DNA from: Rhizobiales bacterium TNE-4
GTDB lineage: Bacteria > Pseudomonadota > Alphaproteobacteria > Rhizobiales > Beijerinckiaceae
NCBI GenBank assembly: GCA_019083985.1
Contig: JAHRCV010000002.1
Span: 1 to 64,000, forward strand
Reading direction: 5' to 3'
DNA: 64,000 nt
Numbering within the stretch: position 1 is the first letter of the stretch; every line of letters starts with the position of its first letter. Both the position numbers and the translations under genes were made by a program. Below, piece by piece: positions 19,291-26,877 of this stretch. The notes under the pieces are model-generated. The model was given only the letters and a program-made list of their open reading frames with translations. It was not told the origin of the DNA and ran no database searches.

Positions 19291-21183
19291 TTAACTTGCG
19301 AGCTTAAAACTAAATTTTGTTAGTTCTGGACGTGAGAGTAAAACCTCATCCTCATACTGGCATTTCCTCCACAAATTAAGACTTTTTTCACTAGAAAATC
19401 CACATAGCTCATAAAATCTATGAAATCGTTTTTCTCTTAAGTTTATGTCATCATCTACGTGAATTGTTAAACCGCTGCCGATTAGCGAAGCAAGCTTTAA
19501 TGATGACCTACCTTCCCATACGACCACATCATCTGCTTGAATTTGCATCGGGAGGCCTGATTTGAGGAAGACTCCTAATTTATTGGAGTATTTAGGCAAA
19601 TCTAAACAGATGCCCTCACTTTTTCGTCGGCTCACAAGTGCACTAAATGCCAAGAATTCACTAGATTTAAAATCATTTAATAAATCTTGAAAATTAATCC
19701 CTTTCGATAATAGCCATTGATCCACATTAACTATTTTGACGCTGATAGATCTTTTTCTGAGTTCTCGCTCAAAAAGGGCAGCTATCGACGTCTTTCCCGA
19801 TCGCACTGGACCACCAATAAACCAATCCTGCCCAGCTGAGACAACATCCAAAACAGGTCGGAATTTGTTGATCAGTACAGGATAGACATCAAGTATGAAC
19901 TCAACAGCTTCTGGAAAATTTGCCGCGGAGAAACGGGAACAATATGGATGCCGATCATCCAGACCTGCCTCACCCGTCTCAACTAGGATTGATGAGATGC
20001 CGGCATTAAAGGCTGCACCGAGGTCAGCGGTGCTATCACCAATTAACCAACTATCAAAGGGGTTTATATTGAGATCCGAAATGGCTCTTTCCAACAAACC
20101 AGTCGCCGGCTTGCGACAGCCACAACGAAACTTCAATGATTTTACTTCGCCCGGAAATCCGGAATCTGTATGATGCGGACAATAATAGTATCTATCAATA
20201 AACGCGTGATCTTGCGCTATGATCGTGTCAAGCTTTGCGTGGATAGTCCGAAGATCCTTTTCGGTCGCCTCGCCCCGTGCAATGACAGGCTGGTTCGTAA
20301 CGACCACACAGCGCCATTCAGTATCGTTCAAGCGGCGAATGGCGGCGCCAATTCCAGGATAAACATCCAATTGTTCCGCTCTGGCAATATGCCCTTTCGG
20401 ATAGTTTAGCGTTCCATCACGATCAATAAAAATTGCGTGCTGTTTCGAGGATAAAGACGACCTATCAATGAGTCCAGAAGAAAATGCTTTGCGCACACGG
20501 TTTAAGCGCTCAGGAGTACCAGCGTCTTTAATATATTCTGGGGAGTTATATCCCCTCAATATATGACCTCGGTTCAACATCTCTGGAAAGATATGCTTTC
20601 CAAAATCCAACATCACTCTTTCATCTTTCCATTCGAGTAGGGAGTCGCGTCTAATAATATACAACGCGGCATTCACTAAGTTTGGAAACCATCGGCCCTC
20701 CGCATGAGGGTATGGGAAAAAATTCAAAATTTTATCTTCGGAATCCAGTTCAACAAGATCAGAGTCTGCGGGATGGTCATTTGGATGCAAAAATAGCGAG
20801 GCGCTAGCGGTCGAATCTTTATGGTGCCAATTCCAAAATCTGTTTAAATCAATACCGACCATAGTATCGGCGTATAAAACGAGAAATTCGTCATTAAGAC
20901 GTCCCAGAATGTCGATTACGGCGCCTGCAGTGCCTCTAGGTTCTTGTTCAACAACACAATTGATGTCCAAAGTAGACGAAAAATTCTTGACCCAATTCTG
21001 AATTTGGTCAGCTCCGTGACCAAGTAAAAGGACAACATTGTTTATGTCATTTTTTTCAAGAAGGCGGAGCTGATGCCCTAATAGGGTCTCTCCTTCGACA
21101 TCAGCTAGCGGCTTTGGTACGCCCCCTAGAACACGCGAAAGACGGGTTCCTTTTCCACCCGCTAGAATTACCGCCTGCCTCAC
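19291..21183 (-). CDS. Three-domain fusion: sugar-1-phosphate nucleotidyltransferase, D,D-heptose bisphosphate phosphatase and P-loop kinase-like domain
   Basis: A 630-residue fusion. Residues 1-235 are an HddC-type nucleotidyltransferase (ILAGGKGTRL, PKPLADVEG). Residues 248-405 are a GmhB-type HAD phosphatase: FIDRDGTLN with D254 and D256, the motif VVTNQ, zinc ligands in CPHH (from 335) and CGC (354-356), KPATGLL and GDSTADL. Residues 452-630 are a P-loop domain, Walker A GGPVRSGKTS at 457-466, then NVDQW and DDVVVWEG, similar to uridine or shikimate kinase-like folds. The first two domains do the GmhB and HddC steps of GDP-heptose synthesis; the third has no known place in that pathway. 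GTG start at 21183 overlaps the epimerase stop (GTGA). Confidence 0.88.
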   Translation of the reverse strand: MRQAVILAGGKGTRLSRVLGGVPKPLADVEGETLLGHQLRLLEKNDINNVVLLLGHGADQIQNWVKNFSSTLDINCVVEQEPRGTAGAVIDILGRLNDEFLVLYADTMVGIDLNRFWNWHHKDSTASASLFLHPNDHPADSDLVELDSEDKILNFFPYPHAEGRWFPNLVNAALYIIRRDSLLEWKDERVMLDFGKHIFPEMLNRGHILRGYNSPEYIKDAGTPERLNRVRKAFSSGLIDRSSLSSKQHAIFIDRDGTLNYPKGHIARAEQLDVYPGIGAAIRRLNDTEWRCVVVTNQPVIARGEATEKDLRTIHAKLDTIIAQDHAFIDRYYYCPHHTDSGFPGEVKSLKFRCGCRKPATGLLERAISDLNINPFDSWLIGDSTADLGAAFNAGISSILVETGEAGLDDRHPYCSRFSAANFPEAVEFILDVYPVLINKFRPVLDVVSAGQDWFIGGPVRSGKTSIAALFERELRKRSISVKIVNVDQWLLSKGINFQDLLNDFKSSEFLAFSALVSRRKSEGICLDLPKYSNKLGVFLKSGLPMQIQADDVVVWEGRSSLKLASLIGSGLTIHVDDDINLREKRFHRFYELCGFSSEKSLNLWRKCQYEDEVLLSRPELTKFSFKLAS

Positions 21184-22145
21184 GGACGTTCTCCGGCAAT
21201 TTGACTGACAATCTGCTTAACCGACTTTTTTACGGCTTCCGTAGAACTCAATCGCGGCGTCCAGCCAAGGAGTTTCAATTTTTCTGTTGAGTAATTGAAC
21301 TTTGGGACATCGCCAATCCAACCCTTGTTGCCTTCGCCAAAGTGTATAGATGGTCGTGATCCAAAAATTCGCGCTGTCTCCTCGGCAATATAACGGACAG
21401 TTACTCCTTGGTCGGAAGGACCAATATTAAATAATGACAATGGATTTGTATCCTCATCTCGGATAAACAACATCGCTTCTACTAAATCGTCTACATGCAT
21501 GTATGCTTTTTGCTGCGAACCATCTCCCAATACGTGAAGTTCGCTCGGATTAGATTTTAATCTGTTGACAAAATCAAAAATAACACCGTGCGTAGCCGGT
21601 ATCCCGATTACATTTGGGAACCTGAATATACAAAGTCTTTTAAGAAACTTCTCGAAGGCTGCCGAGAGTAGAGCCTCTGATGCCAATTTCATTGCGCCAT
21701 AGTTTGATATCGGCAATAGGGGACCAATTTCTTCCCGGAGTTCCGCACCTTTCAAGTCGCCATAAATTGCTGAACTTGATGCAAAGAGAAATTTGACAAT
21801 CTTAAATTCTTCTGCGAGTCTTAGTAGGTTGACTGTTGATAGAAATGTATTGTTGAGATCGACTGTTATGTCAGCTATTCCAGCTGGGATATCAGAATTA
21901 GCAGCAAGATGCCAAATCTCAGTGATATCGCCGTAATTTTGTTGGTCGCGTTTGACAAGAGATCTCAAGGTTGCGATATCGTTTAGATCAACTTTACGAA
22001 AGTGGATATTGCTAGAATTCGGTAAAAGCTCTCTGTTACCTCGGCTTTCATTGTCATAAACAAGGAGAACCTGCTTCATGCTGGCCAGGACCCTGACAAG
22101 ATTTACACCGACGAATCCAGCTCCGCCGGCTATTAAAATCGACAT
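21180..22145 (-). CDS. NAD-dependent nucleotide-sugar epimerase/dehydratase
   Basis: A 321-residue extended short-chain dehydrogenase starting SILIAGGAGFVGVNLVRVL. It has FASSSAIYGD, a YGAMKLASE YxxxK pair, RFPNVIGIPATHGVIFDF and MHVDDLVEAM. The start at 22145 has GGGAG 7 bases upstream; longer forms run into the divergent promoter region. It is the first gene of the long minus-strand operon ending with the rhamnose genes. Its substrate may be a GDP-heptose (as in 6-deoxyheptose or epimerised heptose synthesis), since it precedes the heptose genes directly, but the sequence alone does not settle this. Confidence 0.83.
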   Translation of the reverse strand: MSILIAGGAGFVGVNLVRVLASMKQVLLVYDNESRGNRELLPNSSNIHFRKVDLNDIATLRSLVKRDQQNYGDITEIWHLAANSDIPAGIADITVDLNNTFLSTVNLLRLAEEFKIVKFLFASSSAIYGDLKGAELREEIGPLLPISNYGAMKLASEALLSAAFEKFLKRLCIFRFPNVIGIPATHGVIFDFVNRLKSNPSELHVLGDGSQQKAYMHVDDLVEAMLFIRDEDTNPLSLFNIGPSDQGVTVRYIAEETARIFGSRPSIHFGEGNKGWIGDVPKFNYSTEKLKLLGWTPRLSSTEAVKKSVKQIVSQIAGERP

Positions 22146-22223
22146 CAAGCCGCTCCCTTCCCAATGGACACCTGCTAGGCAGCTGTTTAGAATGAAGCTA
22201 TACTGCCGTGCAAGGAAAATCAC
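22146..22223. promoter_or_regulatory. Divergent promoter region of the two island operons
   Basis: These 78 bases separate the ATG of the minus-strand epimerase (22145) from the TTG of the plus-strand RgpF-like gene (22224). Both transcription units must start here or inside the neighbouring genes. It contains the ribosome-binding sites GGGAG (minus strand, 7 bases before the ATG) and AAGGA (plus strand, 7 bases before the TTG). I see no convincing -35/-10 pair or operator. Confidence 0.5.
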
Positions 22224-23243
22224 TTGTTAGACACACAAATAAGTATAAACAACTACTCTATTCAGTCGAAAAGCTCGAAAAACCTTTGCCTTTTCGCGCA
22301 TTTTGATAAACATAATATCATTGATGAGTATGTATTAAGGTATTTGCAAAGTATAAAGGACAATGATTTTGATATTATACTTATTAGTACAGCAAAACTA
22401 GACCCGGTAGAGATTGGCAAATGCACTGACATTTGTCGAGGTGTTATCGTTAGAAATAATTTAGGCTTGGATTTTGCTTCTTGGGCCGAAGGATATAAAC
22501 GTTTCGGGTCAGATTATCATGACGGTTATCTGCTGCTATCAAACGATAGTGTCTATGGTCCGATTGGTGATCTTGGACCAATAATTCAGCATTTACGCTT
22601 AAAGAGGGTACCTTTAGCTGGACTAGTGGAAAGCATTCAATCTGGACGCCATCTGCAAAGTTGGTTTCTTTTGCTATCGCCGGAGGGACATCATTCTGAT
22701 GCATTTAAACAAATTATATCACAGAATTTTAGTAAAATGGAAAAAAAGGAGATAATAGCCAAAGGTGAGATACAATTGACCGATGCTATGAGGAGCTTCG
22801 GTTTGGAAATCGCTTCTATTTTCACGATCGATAAAGCCACAAACTCAATGATCGGTAATTTTAACCCAATGCACTCAGCCTGGTTTCAAATTATTAATGA
22901 CTTTAAAATTCCTTTTTTGAAAGTTGAGCTACTACGTGACAATCCTTTGGGCATCTATAATATAAGTGAGTGGCGTAACATCGTCTCAAAAGAGAGCCCT
23001 GATTTAGCTTTGATGATTGAGAAACATTTAATACGCACGTCTGCAAATTTAAACCAAAATAAGCTTAAAAAACCAGCTTTTTTTTCATCTCAGGCTTTTC
23101 TAGAGAGAGAAATAGGTTTTCGGCGACAGGGCTCTAATCTTAAGAGGAAGATGAATGAACTTGCGTATGTTTTTCTGGCACAAGTCGCCAAATTGGCCTT
23201 TGCGTTACGTCGAAAAATTAGTAAATTCAAATTTCGGCATTAA
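22224..23243 (+). CDS. Rhamnan-synthesis F (RgpF)-like protein
   Basis: 339 residues matching the RgpF family: CLFAHFDKHNIIDEYVLRYL at the N-terminus, VIVRNNLGLDFASWAEGY, LLLSNDSVYGPIGDL and a SWFLLLS block. RgpF-family proteins act in assembling rhamnose-rich polysaccharides and are glycosyltransferase-like. The start is TTG at 22224 with AAGGA 7 bases upstream; no ATG lies near the N-terminus. The C-terminal 40 residues are basic, ending in an amphipathic stretch that may touch the membrane. It is followed after 6 bases by a GT2 gene. Confidence 0.83.
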   Translation: MLDTQISINNYSIQSKSSKNLCLFAHFDKHNIIDEYVLRYLQSIKDNDFDIILISTAKLDPVEIGKCTDICRGVIVRNNLGLDFASWAEGYKRFGSDYHDGYLLLSNDSVYGPIGDLGPIIQHLRLKRVPLAGLVESIQSGRHLQSWFLLLSPEGHHSDAFKQIISQNFSKMEKKEIIAKGEIQLTDAMRSFGLEIASIFTIDKATNSMIGNFNPMHSAWFQIINDFKIPFLKVELLRDNPLGIYNISEWRNIVSKESPDLALMIEKHLIRTSANLNQNKLKKPAFFSSQAFLEREIGFRRQGSNLKRKMNELAYVFLAQVAKLAFALRRKISKFKFRH

Positions 23244-23249
23244 CTGCAG

Positions 23250-24140
23250 ATGAATACAACGAAAAGTAGTATTTATGCAGGTGTCGTTCTTTATTTTCCT
23301 AATGAAGATTACACGCTGCAGCAGCTTGCGATTATCGCCGACCAAGTAGATAAAATTCTTGTTTTTCTTAATTATCAAGCTAGTTCTGATTTTATTAAAA
23401 AAGTGATGGCGGAGGTTAATAATATTCAAATTTTAAATACAACAGGCGATAATCTGGGTCTTGGCAATGCATACAATATATTCGTAGATATCGCACGATC
23501 AAATAACTGTGAAAAATTGGTTTTATTTGATCAGGATAGCCTTCCGCTGAAAGACACAATCAAGAAACTTTGTCTAGCAATGGCAGAGCTTGAGACTGAA
23601 GGCTTTAATCCTGTTGTAATTGGACCTTTGCCTTTTAATTATGATGGAAAGCAACTTTCGACAGCACCTCGAACAGAATGGTATAGCTCTTCTGGATATT
23701 TTGAAGTGGAATTTGCCATTTCATCAGGTTCATTGATAAATCTAAATAAAGCGCAATTAGTTGGCATTTTCCGAGCAGACTTCTTCATCGACTGTATAGA
23801 TATTGAATGGTGTTATCGAGCACGTCACTTGGGTTATTCAATTTGGATTTGCCCAGATGCTAAAATGTTTCATTCGCTGGGCGCTGGTGTTTTTACCTTC
23901 CTTGGAATTGCCTTAACGGACCAAAACCCGAAGAGATTTTATACATTTATCCGAAACCAGATTATTTTATTGAAGCTCAACCACGTTCCGCTCGTTGCTA
24001 AAATAAAGTCAGCGACTTCTATGCCAATTAGAATAATGGCCAACTTATATAAAGAGCGATCTTTCGCGATTATTCACGCCGTTTTTTTAGGCCTTTGGCA
24101 TGGAATAATAAATAAATTAGGACGGCCGAGAGACTTTTAA
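23250..24140 (+). CDS. GT2 glycosyltransferase, rhamnosyltransferase type
   Basis: A 296-residue GT2 enzyme with the rhamnosyltransferase layout: VVLYFPNEDY, TGDNLGLGNAYN, the metal site LFDQDSLP (DQD), the acceptor region ISSGSLINL and the catalytic DFFIDCIDIEWCYRARHLGY. It ends with a basic segment and a possible membrane-touching helix. It probably transfers L-rhamnose from dTDP-rhamnose, which the rfb genes here supply. Convergent with the Wzt gene, 7 bases apart, with no real terminator between them. Confidence 0.85.
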   Translation: MNTTKSSIYAGVVLYFPNEDYTLQQLAIIADQVDKILVFLNYQASSDFIKKVMAEVNNIQILNTTGDNLGLGNAYNIFVDIARSNNCEKLVLFDQDSLPLKDTIKKLCLAMAELETEGFNPVVIGPLPFNYDGKQLSTAPRTEWYSSSGYFEVEFAISSGSLINLNKAQLVGIFRADFFIDCIDIEWCYRARHLGYSIWICPDAKMFHSLGAGVFTFLGIALTDQNPKRFYTFIRNQIILLKLNHVPLVAKIKSATSMPIRIMANLYKERSFAIIHAVFLGLWHGIINKLGRPRDF

Positions 24141-24147
24141 CGATTTT

Positions 24148-24891
24148 TTATCGCTCATTCTCGTACTGTAAGAAGATATCAGAGACTGTACCGATTGCGC
24201 GTAGCTCTCCATGCGATAGAAGCATAGCTTTATTACATAACTTCTGAATTATGTCTTCATTATGAGATGCAATTATCAAAACCTTAGCTCTGTTCATAAA
24301 ATTTGTTAGCCTTACCTCTGCTTTTCGAATGAAGTTTGCATCACCAGTACCAATAACTTCATCCATCAGGAGAATATCAGCATTGAGAGATGTCACAACA
24401 CCAAACGCAAGCCGTGTCATCATTCCCGACGAGTAGACCCGAACCGGCATGTTTAAATAATCGCCCAGCTCAGTGAATTCGGCGATGTCATCAATACGAG
24501 CCTCAATCTCAGCCCTCGATAACCCGAATAGAATACCTCGCATTATTATATTCTCAAAGCCTGTTGCCTCTGGCTCTAAGCCAACGGCGATGTTCAAAGT
24601 CGTAACAATGCGACCGTGAACGGTCAGTTGGCCGCTAGTTGGAGGGTATATCCCAGCAATCGTTCTTAGCAGAGACGATTTTCCCGCACCATTATGTCCA
24701 ACTAAACCCAATCTATCACCAGATTTTAATTCAAATGAAAGATCACGAAGGGCTCGGACAATAGGTATACCAGCAGAGTTTGAGATTAGCCCCCCGGTCG
24801 CAACGTTAAGGACACGCTTCTTTATCGATTGCTGGGTCATTCCGAATACAGGATATTCCAATGTGACATTCTTCGCTTTAATAGAGATCAT
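24148..24891 (-). CDS. wzt: ABC exporter ATPase of O-antigen/polysaccharide, short form
   Basis: ATP-binding subunit of a Wzm/Wzt-type exporter that flips a finished undecaprenyl-linked polysaccharide. It has Walker A GHNGAGKSS, a Q-loop region, the signature VYSSGMMTRLAFGV (a Wzt/KpsT variant) and Walker B ADILLMDEV. At 247 residues it has only the nucleotide-binding domain; the C-terminal carbohydrate-binding module of E. coli O9a-type Wzt is absent. Export should therefore not depend on recognising a terminal cap in that way. It begins 4 bases after wzm. Confidence 0.92.
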   Translation of the reverse strand: MISIKAKNVTLEYPVFGMTQQSIKKRVLNVATGGLISNSAGIPIVRALRDLSFELKSGDRLGLVGHNGAGKSSLLRTIAGIYPPTSGQLTVHGRIVTTLNIAVGLEPEATGFENIIMRGILFGLSRAEIEARIDDIAEFTELGDYLNMPVRVYSSGMMTRLAFGVVTSLNADILLMDEVIGTGDANFIRKAEVRLTNFMNRAKVLIIASHNEDIIQKLCNKAMLLSHGELRAIGTVSDIFLQYENER

Positions 24892-24895
24892 TTGC

Positions 24896-25663
24896 TTAAA
24901 TCCAAAAAGCTAAGCGCGCTCTTTTGCGATTGAACATGTACTCTTGACATACCCAAGCAGCGATTACGACCGTACAACATATTAGCCAGGAAGAAGGTGA
25001 TGAGGATTTCCCGAGAAGTGGGGCGCGAACAACGTCAATAAAATGATATAGCGGATTATAGATATATATCCAAGATTTTTCTTGTAGAAAGGTTGTTTCC
25101 CAAGTAATTGGGGTAAGAAAGAATAATACCTGCAGTATATTTGCAATAAGTTGCCCTATATCTCTGAAACGGGCCCCAATCAAACTGAGGCAAGCCGCTA
25201 CTGGAACCAACATAAGAATTAAAAGAAATATTCCTGCGGCCGAGTAGATAATTGTCCATGAGACGGGAACCTGAAAGAATATAAGCACACCTAGAATTAC
25301 AATAGAATTGTGCGCAAGTATAATCACTTGCCGAGAAAGCGCTCGAAATGTTATCGAAAAAACATTAAAATTTAAGTCTTTAATATATGGGGCATTATCA
25401 CAATACAGTGAAGTACTTTCGTTCAAGCTAGCAGCAATAAAGGTCCAAACAATTACACTGACTGTCAAATACGGGAGGTACGTATCCATCTTTGCATTAA
25501 AAAGCTGAGAATAAACCAAACCTATTGAGATACTAAAGATTGCCATCGAAATTGTGATCCACAGTGGACCCAATGCCGAACGTCTATAGCGAAGGCGAAT
25601 ATCAGCTAATGAAAGGTAAAGCCACGCATCATATTTTTTGACCGCGTCAAGGATCAAACTCAT
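24896..25663 (-). CDS. wzm: ABC exporter permease of O-antigen/polysaccharide
   Basis: 255-residue ABC-2 type membrane protein with about six hydrophobic segments. The N-terminal amphipathic DIRLRYRRSALGPLW is typical of Wzm/KpsM/RfbA-type permeases, and the C-terminal PLYHFIDVVRAPLLG is the conserved family ending. It forms the membrane channel with Wzt. The gene lies between a GT4 gene (15-base gap) and wzt (4-base gap), so the three are co-transcribed. Confidence 0.92.
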   Translation of the reverse strand: MSLILDAVKKYDAWLYLSLADIRLRYRRSALGPLWITISMAIFSISIGLVYSQLFNAKMDTYLPYLTVSVIVWTFIAASLNESTSLYCDNAPYIKDLNFNVFSITFRALSRQVIILAHNSIVILGVLIFFQVPVSWTIIYSAAGIFLLILMLVPVAACLSLIGARFRDIGQLIANILQVLFFLTPITWETTFLQEKSWIYIYNPLYHFIDVVRAPLLGKSSSPSSWLICCTVVIAAWVCQEYMFNRKRARLAFWI

Positions 25664-25677
25664 GGACCATTCCTTAC

Positions 25678-26829
25678 CTAACCGAACCTAATAGTCGCTT
25701 TGTATAGTTTTATGAACTGACCAAATATGGTGTCCGAGTCAAATCCCTCATTGGAGATTTTTGCATGCAAGTTCTTACCCAAATATTCTCGCGTATCAGG
25801 GCTCAAATAGAGGCGCTCCATAGCCAACGATAAATTATCTGCACCACCCGACTGGACCAATAGGCCTGTTTGTCCATCTTCAATCAGGTAACGTGTCCCC
25901 TCTACATCTCCCGCAATCACAGCCAAAGCGCATGCTCCCGCCTCAAGGCAAGAACGAGGCAAGCCTTCCTGATACTGGGTTGGCAACACGAACACATCCA
26001 TTTTCCGCAAAAGATCTGGCATTTCTTCTTGTTTGACTGCCCCTAACCAGTTTATAAAAGTCAGGCGCTTAAATGGCTCGAGTTCGTCATTCGTTACGGC
26101 GTCTGGTTCATTTTGTGAAGGTAACCCTGCAACAAAAAATGCACAACCTGCATGTTTTTTCCCTAACAGTGATGCGGCTGTGAGATATTGCAAAATACCT
26201 TTTGATTTAAGCATTCTACCAGCAAATAAGAAATTCACTTTTCCGCTCGATTGTCTTGTCATCGAAGGATAAAATACTTTTGTGTTAACGCCCGCCCCCT
26301 TTAGAAACTTAGCTGCAGATGGCTTCACTATACCTGAAGTTATGTAACGATTTCTATCATCCGGATTTTCGAATGTTATAAAATCAGCCGTTTGACCTAC
26401 CCCATATCGCAACGCAGATACCAGCACTAGCCTCTGGATCAGGCCAGTTTTAAAAGCACGTCCTAACCCCGCAACTGTTGCAATGGCTTTTGAACGCCGT
26501 GATTTCTTTAGCGAGGCTAGCGCTAATCCGCCAAATAATATCGGCTTTATAGTAAACAAGTGAACTAGATCAAACTGATTATCGCAAAGTAATCGCCGAA
26601 GTCGAAAAAATAGCACCGCATCGCTCCAACAAAGGCGGAAGCGATCTATCTCTAGCTCGATAACTTTGTATCCTAACTTCTCTGCTTTCCTTAAATTTTG
26701 ATGAGGTGGTGCCGCAAGGACAACATCATAACCTGATAGCCGTGCCGCCTGAGCCAAAGGCTCGCGATGCATGAACCAGTAGTCGACATCATTTATCACA
26801 TGTAAAATTGTGGGCACGGGATATCTCAT
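25678..26829 (-). CDS. GT4 glycosyltransferase
   Basis: About 383 residues. The N-terminal acceptor domain is TILHVINDVDYWFMHREPL with GYDVVLAAPP. The C-terminal donor domain has VNFLFAGRMLKSKGILQYL, FINWLGAVKQEEMPDLL, VFVLPTQYQEGLPRSCLEA (the EGLPxxxLEA form of the ExxxxxxxE motif) and GTRYLIEDGQTGLLV. This arrangement is common in enzymes adding an early sugar, such as an N-acetyl-hexosamine or deoxyaminosugar, but the donor is not certain. Starts are TTG at 26844 or ATG at 26829; neither has a clear ribosome-binding site. Divergent from the CapD-type gene. Confidence 0.85.
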   Translation of the reverse strand: MRYPVPTILHVINDVDYWFMHREPLAQAARLSGYDVVLAAPPHQNLRKAEKLGYKVIELEIDRFRLCWSDAVLFFRLRRLLCDNQFDLVHLFTIKPILFGGLALASLKKSRRSKAIATVAGLGRAFKTGLIQRLVLVSALRYGVGQTADFITFENPDDRNRYITSGIVKPSAAKFLKGAGVNTKVFYPSMTRQSSGKVNFLFAGRMLKSKGILQYLTAASLLGKKHAGCAFFVAGLPSQNEPDAVTNDELEPFKRLTFINWLGAVKQEEMPDLLRKMDVFVLPTQYQEGLPRSCLEAGACALAVIAGDVEGTRYLIEDGQTGLLVQSGGADNLSLAMERLYLSPDTREYLGKNLHAKISNEGFDSDTIFGQFIKLYKATIRFG

Positions 26830-26877
26830 GACATAGTTTGGCAAGAACGTTTACATGCAATTCATGGGGCCTTAAAA

